A stretch of DNA of 64,000 nucleotides from Georgenia sp. SYP-B2076 (GCF_003991205.1 NZ_RXOZ01000036.1:151692-215691), one strand, 5' to 3'; positions 45,860 through 56,111 are shown, numbered from the stretch's first letter. The notes: generated from the letters alone by a model not told the origin. A program made the numbers and translations.

Positions 45860-48112
45860 CTACCGCACATCCACGCGGACGGACCGGGCGTCGTGCGGAT
45901 CGGTCGTGAGTGGCAGCACTGAGATGAGCTCGCCATCGGCCGCCTGGGCGGTGAGCACCACAGCCGCCACCACGCCAGCCGCCGAGGCGGCCGGGGCCGA
46001 GCCGGTCGAGCCGCCCGCCCCGTCCTCGGCGCTGACCTGCACGGCGATGACGTCCTGCCCGAGCTGGGCGACGGCGGTGGAGACCGTGCTCCGCGCCGGG
46101 ACTCGCATCTGGACAGCCTCGCCCGCGGCTCCGCGCGCGGTGACCGGCACCAGCTCCACCGTCGTGGCGTCCGCAGCGGGGTTCGTCAGCGCGACGGTCG
46201 CGGCGCTGACCAGCTGCCCCAGCCCGGGCACCATCAACGTCCCGGTGCGCACGGGCTCGGCCGCGGCGGTCCACGCCCGGTCGACCGGCGCGACGTCCGG
46301 GTCGAGGGCGCCGGCCTGCCCCGTGCGGGCGAGCACGACGGCGCCCGTGACCGGATTGTCCGCGGTGATCTCGACGGCGTAGACGCCGGGCGCGACGCCG
46401 GTGAGCGAGAGGTCCATCACCGCGCCGGGGTCGAGCGCGACCGACTCCGCGCCGGGCAGGGCCTGCTCCCCGTCGGCGCCGAGGAGCCGCACCGACGCGG
46501 TCGCCGTGGACTCCCCCGGGTTGACCAGCCGCACGGCCGACGTCACGGCGTCGTCCACGCCGGACTCCCCCAGCACCACGCCGGGCACCGCGAGATGGAG
46601 CGCCGGGGCGCGGGTGGGTGTGACGGCGTCGATGCCCGCGGGCACCACGCCATTCAGCTGAAGGTCCTGCACGGCGGCGGTGACCTCGCCACCGGAGGCC
46701 TCGACGCGCAGGGCGAGGCGGGGGTCCCCGGTCGTGGCGCCCTCGAGCAGCACCGCCGTACTGCTGCGCGGCGCGACGACGATGTCGCTGAGCCGCGGCG
46801 CGTCGACCAGCCCGAGCGAGGTCCACAGGGTGACGTCGACTGTGGCCGGGGTCTGCCCGGGGTTCGTGAGCTGCAGCTGTGCGCTCTGACCGGGCTCCGT
46901 CCCGCCGCCGACCAGCCACGTCGTGGACGCCGGCGCCTGGCACGCGGCCGCGGTGAGACCGCGCAGGTCGCCCGCGTCGGTCCGTGCGACGGTGGCCCCG
47001 GCCATGAGGGCGGTGACGCCGTCGACCGGCTGGGCGGTGAGGACGCCGACGCCGGCCGGGTCGGTGAGCGCGGCGCGCACCTGGCCCGCGCGGTCGAGCG
47101 CCTGCGGCGCGCCGCCGCCGAGCGGGGTGTAGGTGGCCTCGGCCGGGCTGCCGCCGGCGCGGGGCAGGGTGAGCAGCTGGGTGCGGGTCGCGGGCGTGAC
47201 CGCGGCCGGGTCGACCTCGGGTCCCACGGACATGCCCGCGCCGGCGGTCAGCGCCGGCGGAGCGGCACAGACGGCGGAGACCGGCCCGGCCGGGACGTCG
47301 ACGCGGGTGGCCGGGACCGCGGTCGCCTCGGGCGGCGCGAAGTACTGCCCGGCGACGACGGCGCCCGCGGCGGCGGCGAGCACGACCAGCGCGGAGGTGG
47401 TCGCCCCGACGCGCCGCAGCACGGTCCGCCCGCGCGCGAGGCGCGGGGCGACGGGCTCGGCGCGCTCGTCCGGCTCGTCGTCGGGCTCGTCGGGCGAGGG
47501 CTCGTGCGGGATCTCGGCGGGCACGCCTGTGTGTCGGCGCCCCGCCCGGCGCCGGGTGGGCGCCGCGGCGGGCGGCGCGGCGGGCTGGTGAGCCGGCTCG
47601 GGCTCCGCCTGCTCGGTCACGACGGCAGCCTCGGCATACCCCGGCTCGTTGGTCGACGTTACCGAGCGGGCGCCGGACTCGGCAGGCTCCGGCTCCGGCT
47701 CGTTGGTCGGCGTACCCGCGTGGGCGCCCATGTCCGCGGCCACGTCGGGGACCGAGGCGGTGTGCTCGTGCGCGGGCTCGGCGGCCGCGTCGGAGACCCC
47801 GGCATCGCCGGACGCCGGCTCGGTGGACGCATGGGCACCGCCCTGCGCCGGCTCGGTGGACGCGTGGGCACCGCCCTGCGCCGGCTCGGTGGACGCATGG
47901 GCACCCCCCTGCGCCGGCTCGGTGGACGCATGGGCACCGCCCTGCGCCGGCTCCGCGACGGCATGCGCTCTGCCCTGGACGGGCTCGGTGGCCAGGTCAG
48001 CCGCCGAGCCACCGCCGACCGGTGCGTCGCCGTCGCCGGCCGGGCCGCCGTCGGCGCGCTCAACCTCCGAAGCATCCGTACGGTTCTCGGGATCGTGTTC
48101 GTTCTCGCGCAT
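45860..48112 (-). CDS. DUF5719-like membrane-anchored extracytoplasmic protein
   Basis: A 750-residue protein: an acidic, repeat-rich cytoplasmic N-terminus (1-230) with four to five copies of EPAQGGAHAST, one helix (about 238-262, TSALVVLAAAAGAVVAGQYF), then a large extracytoplasmic beta-rich region (265-750). It matches the DUF5719 proteins found beside the large GT2 gene in actinomycetes. Two Cys (SAVCAAPP, AAACQAP) may form a disulphide. Start MRENEHDP has GGGAGGTG upstream and shares a base with the GT2 stop (TGATG). A role in envelope polymer export or assembly is inferred only from context. Confidence 0.8.
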   Translation of the reverse strand: MRENEHDPENRTDASEVERADGGPAGDGDAPVGGGSAADLATEPVQGRAHAVAEPAQGGAHASTEPAQGGAHASTEPAQGGAHASTEPAQGGAHASTEPASGDAGVSDAAAEPAHEHTASVPDVAADMGAHAGTPTNEPEPEPAESGARSVTSTNEPGYAEAAVVTEQAEPEPAHQPAAPPAAAPTRRRAGRRHTGVPAEIPHEPSPDEPDDEPDERAEPVAPRLARGRTVLRRVGATTSALVVLAAAAGAVVAGQYFAPPEATAVPATRVDVPAGPVSAVCAAPPALTAGAGMSVGPEVDPAAVTPATRTQLLTLPRAGGSPAEATYTPLGGGAPQALDRAGQVRAALTDPAGVGVLTAQPVDGVTALMAGATVARTDAGDLRGLTAAACQAPASTTWLVGGGTEPGQSAQLQLTNPGQTPATVDVTLWTSLGLVDAPRLSDIVVAPRSSTAVLLEGATTGDPRLALRVEASGGEVTAAVQDLQLNGVVPAGIDAVTPTRAPALHLAVPGVVLGESGVDDAVTSAVRLVNPGESTATASVRLLGADGEQALPGAESVALDPGAVMDLSLTGVAPGVYAVEITADNPVTGAVVLARTGQAGALDPDVAPVDRAWTAAAEPVRTGTLMVPGLGQLVSAATVALTNPAADATTVELVPVTARGAAGEAVQMRVPARSTVSTAVAQLGQDVIAVQVSAEDGAGGSTGSAPAASAAGVVAAVVLTAQAADGELISVLPLTTDPHDARSVRVDVR
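47814..47978. repeat. In-frame 33-bp repeats in the DUF5719-like gene
   Basis: Units start at 47814, 47847, 47880, 47913 and 47946 and encode the 11-residue repeat EPAQGGAHAST on the minus strand. The array lies in the cytoplasmic tail, so copy-number change would preserve the frame. Confidence 0.8.
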
Positions 48113-51100
48113 CAGTGCACCTCCCGGCGACGTCGGACTGGCAGGGCCAGCAGCAGGGTCAGCCCGAGGACGATCCCCTGCGCCCACGCCCACGCCGCAC
48201 CCAGGGGTGGCTCGTACTTCACGGTCAACGTCCCGGTGTGGGCCGGCAGCTCGAAGCTCTGGTGCCACCCGTCGGTCGTGGCGCGCAGCGGCCGGCCGTC
48301 GTACCAGGCGTGCCAGCCGGCGTCCGCCCGCTCGGCGAGGACCAGCGCGCGGCCCTCGGGTCCGCTCGGCAGCACCGTCTCGATCTCCACGACGCCGGCG
48401 GCGACGTCCTGCACCCAGGCGCCTTCCGCGTCGACCACGCGGGCACGGGCCACGGAGCTCGCTGTGTCCTCCCCCTCGCCCCGGGCGACGCGCCAGATGA
48501 CGCCGGACTCGTTCTCGGTGATCCGCTCGAGGCCGGCGGTGGAGTCGAGCCGGGAGATCAGCTCGGTGCGCGCGGCCGTCGTGGGCTCGGCGCCGGCCAG
48601 CACGTAGGTGGCCTCCGGCGGCACCACGACGATGCCGACGGCGTGCTCGCCGAGGACGGCGGCGGGGTCCTGCGCCGCACCGACGGCCAGGCCGGCGACC
48701 GCCTGGGCGAGCTCGGCGTCCGCGGCGTCTGCGGCGCCCGCGGAGCCCGCAGCGCTTGCGGAGCCCGCGGCGGCCGCCTCGCCGGCCGGGCGTGCCGTGG
48801 GGGCGCCGACCAGCTCGCGGGCCGCCACGGCGGCGGACGTCCCGGTCAGCTGGGCGCCGGGGCCGCGCCAGACCTCGGCACGGACGGTGTCGCCGACGGG
48901 CTTGAGCGCGAGCACGCGCGAGCGCAGGCCGGAGGCTTGCATCTCGGCGGCCACGGCGGGCACGGCCTCGGCGGCGCGGGCGTGGACGCTGAGGAGCTCG
49001 GTGGGCGCGTGGTACCCGGGGCGCACGGCCACCAGCCAGCCGGCGGCCGTGACGAGCGGGCCCGCGAACGCCGCCACGCTGAGCGCCGCGGCGCCGACCT
49101 GGCGCCAGCCGAAGCTGCGGGTCCCGAGGGCCCCGCGCAGCCCGTCGCCGCCGCTGACCGCCGCGACGAGCAGGCCGAGCACCGCGAGGCTGACGCCGGG
49201 GCCGGCCCACCCGCGCACCATCTCGGTCGCCGCGGCGAGCCCGGTGCCCACGGCCACGTCGGTCCGTGCACCGGCCAGGGCCGCGACGATCCCGACGACG
49301 GCGACCACCCAGCCGACGCGGACGGCGCGCCCACGGCGGGTCCCGCGGAGCATCGCGGCGAGGGCCGCGAGCACAAGGGTGGCGCCGCCGGCGAGCATGC
49401 CGTGCTGCGCGGCCCAGCCGAGCCAGCCGCCGGCGCTGGCGTCGAGGCCGGGGAATGCGGGCGGCCGGGCCGGCCAGCCGAGCACCGCGAGCCAGGGGGC
49501 GCCGGGTGCGGAGGCATAGGCGACCCCGGGGTCGGCCAGCAGCAGGCGCCAGCTGCCCGCGCCGACGTCGCGCAGGGTCTCGACGAGCAGCGGGCCCAGC
49601 AGCGCCAGCGCGGGGAGCGGGACGGCGAGGACGAGGAGTCGGCGGCGCGGCACCGCGACGGCGAGGAGCAGGACCAGCACGACCGAAGCCGGCAGCAGGA
49701 CCGGCGCGCCGGCGGCCGCGACGGCCAGGGCGAGGCCGGCGCCCGCGGCGGCGGCGATGGAGCCGGCGTGGCTGCGGGTGTGGTCGGTGCGGGAAAGGTC
49801 GGCGTGGCCGGCCGTGGAGGCTTCGTGCTCGGGAGCGTCGGCATCGCCGACGGCGGAGGCACCGTGCGCGGCGCCGCGCGTGGGGACGGCTACCGCTCCC
49901 GATGTGGCGACGCCCTGCGGGGCAACGCCGCCCTGCGCGGCCGCTGCCGCCGGTGCCCCCGCGGCCTGTGCCCCTGCCGTCTGCGCGGCCCCTGCACCCT
50001 CCGCGGCCCCTGCCGCCTGCGCCCGCTCCGCCGCCTGCGCGGCCACGCGCTCCCGGCTCCGGGCGAGCGCGGTGCGCTTCGCGCCGGCGAGCCCGGGCAG
50101 GATGATGTCGCGCCGGTCCACGCCGACCGCCCGAGCGATCCCCAGGGCCACCCACGGCAGCATCACGTGCGCGACGACGGCGCCGAGGCGCCCCTGCCCG
50201 GTCCCGAGCAGCAGGGCCGGCGCGAGCGCCCACACGAGCGCCGCCCAGGCCCGGAGGCCGACGGAGCGGGTCGCCGCGCCGGCCGCGAACCAGGCGCCGA
50301 CCCCGGCGAGCGGGATGGCGAGGACCACGAGCGCCGATATCAGGGGGTTCGCGGTCGCACCGAACGGTGCGACCAGCACCATGGCCACGGCGAGGACCTG
50401 CATCATCGGGTCCGCGGGGCCGGGGTTGCCGGCGCCGCCGGTGACCCAGCCGGAGCGGGCGGCGCGCCACACGTCGGCGAGGGTGGCGTCGGCGGGCAGC
50501 AGCGCCCCACCGGTCAGGGCGCCGCTGAGGACGACGGGCAGGTAGGTCGCCAGCGAGACGACGACAAGGAGGAGGGCCAGCAGCGACAGGGTCACCCGGC
50601 GCCGGTGGGCCAGCGCGGCGCGCTCGGCGATCTCGAGCTCGCTAGGCGCCTGGGCGGCGCGGCGCGCGGCGGCGGCCTGGCGGCGGACGTCGCGCTTGGC
50701 GCGCCGAATCTCGCCCGACGTGGCCTGCAACGGCCGGAGGGAGCGGGCGGGGATCCGCCGGGCCTGGCGCGAGCGGCGGCGCGCGGACCACAGGGCGCGC
50801 GGGCGGCCGAGGACCGCCAGGACGCTGGTCAGCTCCGCGGCCGCGAGACCAATCTCCTTGGTGGCCACGCGCGACAGGGCGCGCACCGGCGCGAGCACGA
50901 GGAACGCCACGACCAGCAGCGGCATGAGCGCGCCGGGGACGGCCACGAGGGCGTTGTGCAGCTGCGCGCGACGCCGGGCCGGGAACGACCGGCGCGGGTC
51001 GGGACCCTCGGGTGCGAGGGACGCGCCGCGGACCACCCCGCCGCCGCGCTGGCCCAGGAGGGAGGCCCGGGCGTGGAAGACGACGGCGGTGGGGACCACG

Positions 51101-51993
51101 ACGACGCGGTGCCCGGCCAGGCGCGCGCGGCGGGAGAGGTCGAGGCCGTCGCCGAAGGGCCCGAGGACGGGGTCGGTGCCGCCGAGCTCGGTCCACACGT
51201 CCAGGCGCACCAGGGCGCCCGCGGTGCCGACGGCGAGGACGTCCTCGCGGTGATCGTGCTGCCCCTGGTCGATCTCGCCGGGCTCGATGTCCGCCACGCG
51301 GCGCCCGCTGCGGGTCGTGCGCAGGCCGACCTCGAGGAGCCGGTCGGGCTCGGACCAATCGCGCTGCTTGGCGCCCGCGATGGCCACCGATCGGCCGGAC
51401 TCGGCGGCGTGCAGCAGCCGGTCGAGCGCCTCGGGCGCGGGCGCGGAGTCGTCGTGGAGCAGCCAGAGCCACTCGGGCCGCGCCTGGCGGTCCGGCTCCG
51501 TGCCGTGGGCCCCCACGGCGCGCATCTCCCCGGAGGTGATGGGCGAGAGCTCGCCGGTCAGCCCGGCCCACGACGCACCGGTGGCACCGGCCCCGAAGAG
51601 CGAGCCGCCGTGCGACCCCGTCAGGACGCCGCCCGGCCGCTTCGCCGCCCGGCGGGCCGCGCGCTCGATCAGCGCCGCGTACTCGACCAGGCCCTGGCGG
51701 ACGGCCTCACCGAACGTGCCCGCCTCGGGCGCCCGCACCACCCGCACGCGGGCGACCTCCTCCAGGCCCGCGTCGGTCACGGCCTCCTGGACGGGGATGC
51801 CGGTGCCGAGGTCACGCCCGGGCGCCCCCACGTCGACCACGAGGACGACGTCGGGCGCATGGGTCTGCCCCGCGATCCCGGCGAGGGTGCGGGGCAGGTA
51901 GGCGGAGACGCCGGCGCTGACCACCACGGCGAGCGTGGAGGGTCGTGCGGGATGAACCGGGAGGGGAGAAGCCACAGGCAATTGTGCCGCCAT
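48112..51993 (-). CDS. Giant glycosyltransferase family 2 membrane protein
   Basis: A 1293-residue protein: N-terminal GT-A domain of family 2 (about 18-330; TLAVVVSAG, WLLHDDSAP as the DxD region, DGLDLSRRARLAG), then about 12 helices between residues 360 and 1010 with an Ala/Gln-rich loop (about 665-745), and an extracytoplasmic C-terminal region with a final helix at about 1265-1285. It is the actinobacterial GT2 found next to whiB2; probably transfers sugars for a surface polysaccharide or glycoprotein. Co-transcribed with the DUF5719-like gene. Confidence 0.85.
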   Translation of the reverse strand: MAAQLPVASPLPVHPARPSTLAVVVSAGVSAYLPRTLAGIAGQTHAPDVVLVVDVGAPGRDLGTGIPVQEAVTDAGLEEVARVRVVRAPEAGTFGEAVRQGLVEYAALIERAARRAAKRPGGVLTGSHGGSLFGAGATGASWAGLTGELSPITSGEMRAVGAHGTEPDRQARPEWLWLLHDDSAPAPEALDRLLHAAESGRSVAIAGAKQRDWSEPDRLLEVGLRTTRSGRRVADIEPGEIDQGQHDHREDVLAVGTAGALVRLDVWTELGGTDPVLGPFGDGLDLSRRARLAGHRVVVVPTAVVFHARASLLGQRGGGVVRGASLAPEGPDPRRSFPARRRAQLHNALVAVPGALMPLLVVAFLVLAPVRALSRVATKEIGLAAAELTSVLAVLGRPRALWSARRRSRQARRIPARSLRPLQATSGEIRRAKRDVRRQAAAARRAAQAPSELEIAERAALAHRRRVTLSLLALLLVVVSLATYLPVVLSGALTGGALLPADATLADVWRAARSGWVTGGAGNPGPADPMMQVLAVAMVLVAPFGATANPLISALVVLAIPLAGVGAWFAAGAATRSVGLRAWAALVWALAPALLLGTGQGRLGAVVAHVMLPWVALGIARAVGVDRRDIILPGLAGAKRTALARSRERVAAQAAERAQAAGAAEGAGAAQTAGAQAAGAPAAAAAQGGVAPQGVATSGAVAVPTRGAAHGASAVGDADAPEHEASTAGHADLSRTDHTRSHAGSIAAAAGAGLALAVAAAGAPVLLPASVVLVLLLAVAVPRRRLLVLAVPLPALALLGPLLVETLRDVGAGSWRLLLADPGVAYASAPGAPWLAVLGWPARPPAFPGLDASAGGWLGWAAQHGMLAGGATLVLAALAAMLRGTRRGRAVRVGWVVAVVGIVAALAGARTDVAVGTGLAAATEMVRGWAGPGVSLAVLGLLVAAVSGGDGLRGALGTRSFGWRQVGAAALSVAAFAGPLVTAAGWLVAVRPGYHAPTELLSVHARAAEAVPAVAAEMQASGLRSRVLALKPVGDTVRAEVWRGPGAQLTGTSAAVAARELVGAPTARPAGEAAAAGSASAAGSAGAADAADAELAQAVAGLAVGAAQDPAAVLGEHAVGIVVVPPEATYVLAGAEPTTAARTELISRLDSTAGLERITENESGVIWRVARGEGEDTASSVARARVVDAEGAWVQDVAAGVVEIETVLPSGPEGRALVLAERADAGWHAWYDGRPLRATTDGWHQSFELPAHTGTLTVKYEPPLGAAWAWAQGIVLGLTLLLALPVRRRREVH

Positions 51994-52005
51994 AGGGCGG
52001 GCGCC

Positions 52006-52338
52006 TCAGACCGCGCGGCGCTTGAGCTTGCGACGCTCGCGCTCGGACAGGCCGCCCCAGATACCGAAGCGCTCGTCGTTGGCCAGCGCATACTCCAGGC
52101 ACGCGGAACGTACCTCGCAGGAGGTGCACACGCGCTTGGCCTCGCGGGTGGAGCCGCCCTTCTCGGGGAAGAACGCCTCCGGGTCCGTCTGCGCGCACAG
52201 GGCGCGCTCCTGCCAGCCGAGGACGCCCTCGTCCTCGTCGTCCACCGCGTGGAGCAGGTGCAGGACGTCCGAGTCGACGACATGCTCGGCGGCGGCCGTG
52301 CCCGAGACCAGCGGACCCTCACCGAGAATGTTCCACAC
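52006..52338 (-). CDS. whiB2: WhiB2/WhmD-family transcriptional regulator
   Basis: A 110-residue Wbl protein with the four iron-sulphur cysteines Cys48, Cys71, Cys74 and Cys80 (CxxC in VCTSCEV), the GIWGG turn (92-96) and the basic DNA-binding tail ERRKLKRR. The stretch ALCAQTDPEAFFPEKGGSTR is typical of WhiB2/WhmD, needed for septation and cell division in mycobacteria and Streptomyces. GTG start with GGGGGAAA upstream. It lies 12 bp before the GT2 gene on the same strand, equivalent to Rv3260c. Confidence 0.93.
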   Translation of the reverse strand: MWNILGEGPLVSGTAAAEHVVDSDVLHLLHAVDDEDEGVLGWQERALCAQTDPEAFFPEKGGSTREAKRVCTSCEVRSACLEYALANDERFGIWGGLSERERRKLKRRAV

Positions 52339-52845
52339 GGCGTTTCCCCCTCTTCCTCATGATTTCTCTAGTACCGAATTACACGCGTGTCATCCCCGGC
52401 AGTCAAGCCCGGAAGTGCTATAGACCGGCCGAAATTGTGGCCCAGGGCACCACTGCGGCGTGTCGTGCGGCGTGTCGTTATGGTTTCGCAACGTTGCCGT
52501 CCGGACCGTGACGCTCTGAAACTCGTCAACGTGCGACGGGAGAGGCGTCCTTTTTGAAGCGCCTTCGCCCAGTATGGCGAAGGAGGGCAGCCTGCGAACC
52601 CTTATCAGACGCCCCGTCCCGGCATTTGCGCCTAACTCGGCTGCGCCAGGGGCGCTGCTCGTGCGGGACAGGGCCACCGGGCGCGCGGGCCGGGTACGCC
52701 GCTCGCGCGGACAGGGCGCCAGCCGGGTGTAGCAGCCCCGGTCGCCACGCACTCTGCCCCTGCCGGCATCTCTCGACCCCGCGCGCCGGGCTCCGGACGC
52801 CCCATCCGGCCAAAGGTCGCTCGGGCAGCCAATAGGCTCGAGCGC
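52339..52845. other. Divergent whiB2-TIGR03089 intergenic region
   Basis: A 507-bp gap. The whiB2-proximal 200 bp are relatively A/T-rich and hold the promoter candidate, expected for a long regulated whiB2 leader. The rest is GC-rich; no gene, repeat or RNA was recognised. Confidence 0.5.
52378..52406 (-). promoter_or_regulatory. Candidate whiB2 promoter
   Basis: Read on the minus strand, TTGACT (52401-52406) is followed after 17 nt by TGTAAT (52378-52383), 39 bp before the GTG. Both hexamers are near the housekeeping consensus in an otherwise GC-rich region. Confidence 0.45.
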
Positions 52846-53616
52846 ATGACTTTTCCCGCGACGCTCCCCGGTCAGCTGCTGGACACCTTTCTCAGTTCCG
52901 GCGCCTCCAGCCCCCGCCTGACCTGGTACGGCGTCGGGGGCGAGCGCACCGAGCTTTCCGGGCGCGTCCTGGCCAACTGGGTCACCAAGGCGGCCAACCT
53001 GCTCGTGGAGGAGGCCGACGCCGAGCCCGGCACCAAGGTGGTCCTCGACCTGCCCGTGCACTGGCGGGCACTGGTCTGGGCGCTCGGGGCCTGGACCACC
53101 GGGGCCCAGCTGGTGCTGCCGGGCGCGGAGGACGTCGAGGACGACGTCGCCGTGGTCGTCACGACGCACCCGGACCAGGCGCCCGGCGCCGGCGCGGCCG
53201 ACCTGGTCCTCGCCGTCGCCCTGCCCGCCCTCGCCATGCGCTGGGACGGCGCGGACCTGCCTTCCGGCGTCGTCGACGCCGCCGCCGAGCTCATGACCTA
53301 CGGGGACCGCCTCGGCTACGTCAGCGAGCCCGAGGACGACGACCTCGCCCTGACCAGCGACGAGCTCGAGGCCACCTTCGGCGAGCTCGCGTCGTGGTCC
53401 GCGGGCAGCGGGGAGCTCGGCGAGCAGGAGGTCGAGGACAACGACGACGTCACGGAGATCCGGGTCCTCGTCTCCCCCACCTCCATGGAGAAGCTCCTGG
53501 AGCAGGCGCTGGCGGTGTGGCAGGCGCGCGGCTCCCTCGTGCTGGCCGAGCCCGGTACCCCCGCGGATGCGCTCGAGCGGATCGCCGAGGAGGAGCGCGT
53601 CGAGCTGCGCTGGTAG
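52846..53616 (+). CDS. TIGR03089 family protein
   Basis: A 256-residue actinobacterial protein of the TIGR03089 family, which resembles the N-terminal part of AMP-forming acyl/adenylate synthetases (RLTWYGVGGERTELSGRVLANWVTKAANLL) but lacks the ATP-binding P-loop and catalytic C-terminal subdomain, so it is probably not an enzyme of that type. The C-terminal half is acidic (EQEVEDNDDVTE). The family is usually near LytR/CpsA, manA or wbbL genes, as here. ATG at 52846; function unknown. Confidence 0.88.
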   Translation: MTFPATLPGQLLDTFLSSGASSPRLTWYGVGGERTELSGRVLANWVTKAANLLVEEADAEPGTKVVLDLPVHWRALVWALGAWTTGAQLVLPGAEDVEDDVAVVVTTHPDQAPGAGAADLVLAVALPALAMRWDGADLPSGVVDAAAELMTYGDRLGYVSEPEDDDLALTSDELEATFGELASWSAGSGELGEQEVEDNDDVTEIRVLVSPTSMEKLLEQALAVWQARGSLVLAEPGTPADALERIAEEERVELRW

Positions 53617-53641
53617 CTGCCGCCCGCGGGTGCTCGACAGC

Positions 53642-53660
53642 GGGCGGCCGGCGGCCGCCC
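53642..53660. terminator. Convergent terminator hairpin
   Basis: GGGCGGCCG-G-CGGCCGCCC is a perfect 9-bp stem between the convergent TIGR03089 and subtilase genes; two further GC repeats (CGCCGCGCCGGACC) follow. Probably a bidirectional terminator. Confidence 0.5.
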
Positions 53661-53719
53661 GCCGCGCCGGACCTTCGCCGGCCGCGCCGGACCCTCGCCG
53701 GCCGCCCGCCGCGCCAGAC

Positions 53720-55807
53720 CTACCGCCGCACGCCCAGCGTCTCCGTGCCGTTGCCGTCCCAGTCCCCGGTGAGGGCCTCGTCGCCGGGGTTCCCGTAGGC
53801 GAGCACCTGGTCCGCGGCCCCCGACGTCAGGAGGTTGCGGAGATAGAACTGGTTCCCGCGGCGCACCGCGAGCGTGTCCGTGCCGTTGCCGTCCCAGTCC
53901 CCCACCAGCACCTCGTCGCCGGGATTGCCGTAGCCCAGTACCACGTCCGCAACCCCCGACGTCAGCGAGTTGCGCAGGAAGAACTGGTTCCCACGGCGGA
54001 CCGCCAACGTGTCGGTGCCGTTGCCGTCCCAGTCCCCCACCAGGACCACGTCGCCCGGGTTGCCGTAGCCCAGCACCACGTCCGCGACCCCGGAGGTCAG
54101 CGCGTTGCGCAGGTAGAAGACGTTCCCGCGGCGGACCGCCAACGTGTCCGTGCGGTTGCCGTCCCAGTCCCCCACCAGCACCTCGTCACCGGGGTTGCCG
54201 TACCCGACGACGACGTCCGCCGCCCCCGTGCTGTTGGAGTTGCGCAGGTAGAACGTCGCGCCGCGCCGCACGCCCGGGGTGTCCGACCGGTCCCCGTTCC
54301 AGTCGCCCATGAGGGCCTGGTCGCCGGGGTTGCCGTAGTCGAAGCGGAGGTCGGCGGCGCCCGTGAACCTGTTGTTGAGGAAGAAGCCGGTGGCACCGCC
54401 GTCGGGGACCGCGGGCGGGGCGGGGGCCCCCGCCGTCGGCGCCGCGTAGAGCAGCTTCTTCGGGTCCGCCGCGTCCGAGGGAACGAAGTCGACGGCCGTC
54501 GTCGCGGCGCTCAGCGCGGTCCACACCTGCGCGGGCGTGAAGCGCGGGTTCCGCTCGAGGATCCTGGCCGCCGCACCGGCCACGTGCGGGGACGCCATGG
54601 ACGTCCCGCTGCCCTCGAGGCTGGCGGTGTCGGAGGTCGCCCAGGCGGACAGGACGGCGGCGCCGGGCGCGTACACGTCGGTGCACGACCCTCTGTTGGA
54701 GAAGCTCGCGATCGCGTCCGCGTTCGTCGACGCGTTGACGGTGATGGCCTCCGCCGTCCGCGCCGGGGTGGTCTGGCACGCCGACGTGCCGCCGTTGCCC
54801 GACGCCACGACGACCGTGATGTTGTCGTCGATCATCGTGCGGACGGCGGCGTCGACGGCGTCGCTCGCGGGGCCGCCCATGCTCATGTTGGCCACCGCCG
54901 GCGTGCCGGCGTCGTGGTTGCTCACGACCCAGTCGATGCCGCTGATCACGCCGGCGTTCGTGCCCGCGCCGTTGCAGTCCAGGACCCTCACCGGCACGAT
55001 CTCGACCTGCTTGGCGACGCCGTAGGTGGTGCCGCCGAGCGTGCCGGCGACGTGGGTGCCGTGGCCGTGGCAGTCGTTGGTGCCGCCGCCGTCCGTGACC
55101 ACCGAGAAGCCGGTGCCCACGCGGCCCACGAACTCGGTGTGGGTGGCGCGGATGCCGGTGTCGATGACGTACGCCGTGACGCCGTCCCCGGTGGTGTCGT
55201 ACTCGTACGTCGTGCTCAGACCGCTGCGCTGGTCGATGCGGTCCAGGCCCCAGGGGGCCGCGGCCTGGACGGAGGCCACGCCCGGCGCGGCCGCCGGCGG
55301 CCCCCCGGTGACCGCGGCGCCGCCCGCCGCCATCGGGCCGAGGTCGTCCGGCAGGGAGACGGCGTAGTCGGGCTCCGCCCACAGCACCGACGGTGAGGTC
55401 TCCAGCTGGGCCGCGACGGCCTCGGCCGCCTCGGCGCTCATCGGCGCGTCGAGCCCCACCGTCCGCAGGCCCAGGCCGATCGCCTGGCCGATCTGGAGCT
55501 GGAGGTCCTGGACGAAGGCCGAGCCCGTGACCACGCCCGGGCCCTCGGTCGGGCCGACGCCGGGCGCGTAGGCGACGATCAGCCCCGCGACCTGCGCGCC
55601 GCCCGCGGCGGCCGGGGCCTGGGCGGCCGGCGCCTGGGCGGCCGGGGCGCCTCCCGGGGCCGCGGGGGCTTGGGCGGCCGGAGCCGGCGCGGCGACGGCG
55701 AGAGCGGCGAGCAGGGTGCCGGCGGCCAGGGAAGCCCCTCCGGTCCGGCGCCGCCACCGACCGGCTGAGTGCGGCGAAGTGGGGATACGTCCACGAGTGT
55801 CAGTCAC
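53720..55807 (-). CDS. Secreted subtilase (S8) with C-terminal 48-residue repeats, copy 1
   Basis: A 695-residue secreted protease. Signal peptide with twin/triple Arg (RWRRRTGG...), an Ala/Pro/Gln-rich stretch, an inhibitor I9-like propeptide (about 75-155), then the S8 domain with Asp216 (VIDTG), His249 (HGHGTHVAG) and Ser403 ([10 protein letters not shown]). Residues about 460-695 are five repeats of about 48 residues containing [18 protein letters not shown] and [20 protein letters not shown]-like, calcium-binding-looking DxDGxGxD loops. GTG start with AAGGGAG upstream. A paralogue lies 0.8 kb away on the same strand. Confidence 0.9.
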   Translation of the reverse strand: MTDTRGRIPTSPHSAGRWRRRTGGASLAAGTLLAALAVAAPAPAAQAPAAPGGAPAAQAPAAQAPAAAGGAQVAGLIVAYAPGVGPTEGPGVVTGSAFVQDLQLQIGQAIGLGLRTVGLDAPMSAEAAEAVAAQLETSPSVLWAEPDYAVSLPDDLGPMAAGGAAVTGGPPAAAPGVASVQAAAPWGLDRIDQRSGLSTTYEYDTTGDGVTAYVIDTGIRATHTEFVGRVGTGFSVVTDGGGTNDCHGHGTHVAGTLGGTTYGVAKQVEIVPVRVLDCNGAGTNAGVISGIDWVVSNHDAGTPAVANMSMGGPASDAVDAAVRTMIDDNITVVVASGNGGTSACQTTPARTAEAITVNASTNADAIASFSNRGSCTDVYAPGAAVLSAWATSDTASLEGSGTSMASPHVAGAAARILERNPRFTPAQVWTALSAATTAVDFVPSDAADPKKLLYAAPTAGAPAPPAVPDGGATGFFLNNRFTGAADLRFDYGNPGDQALMGDWNGDRSDTPGVRRGATFYLRNSNSTGAADVVVGYGNPGDEVLVGDWDGNRTDTLAVRRGNVFYLRNALTSGVADVVLGYGNPGDVVLVGDWDGNGTDTLAVRRGNQFFLRNSLTSGVADVVLGYGNPGDEVLVGDWDGNGTDTLAVRRGNQFYLRNLLTSGAADQVLAYGNPGDEALTGDWDGNGTETLGVRR

Positions 55808-56111
55808 GGTCACTCCCTTGCCGTCGCGGCTGGGGTCACGTCGTCGTGCCGCCAGCACCGCCGAAAGGCCACCAGCGCTACAGATCGGGACGCTAGACCC
55901 AGGCCGATCCCGCCCGGAGAGAAACGAAAGCCCCCCGAGCCCGCTCAAACCGTGTCCCCGAACCCCGTGCCGGACGTGTCCGAAAGTGCCCCGGCGGCGC
56001 CGGACATGGCGGCAGAATTGCCCGCGGACGCCGGTGGACGATCGGCTTCCGCGTGGGCGAGGCTATGATCCGGGCCGGTGCCACGGCCGGCCAACGCGAA
56101 GGGGGACGTAC
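55808..56111. other. Divergent gap between subtilase 1 and acidic protein gene
   Basis: A 304-bp region with starts on both sides. The plus strand holds a good -10 hexamer TATGAT (56064-56069) 43 bp before the acidic-protein ATG. Nothing else was recognised. Confidence 0.5.
56064..56069 (+). promoter_or_regulatory. -10 hexamer for the acidic-protein gene
   Basis: TATGAT in a GC-rich context, 43 bp upstream of the ATG at 56112. No clear -35 hexamer at the right distance. Confidence 0.4.

Noticed and set aside
48113..50470. Upstream extension of the DUF5719-like frame into the GT2 gene
   Set aside because: The extension is an out-of-frame shadow of the GT2 coding sequence; MRENEHDP at 48112 has a proper ribosome binding site.
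48022..52362. 1446-codon plus-strand open frame opposite the GT2 gene
   Set aside because: Shadow of the minus-strand GT2/WhiB2 genes; no domains and biased composition.
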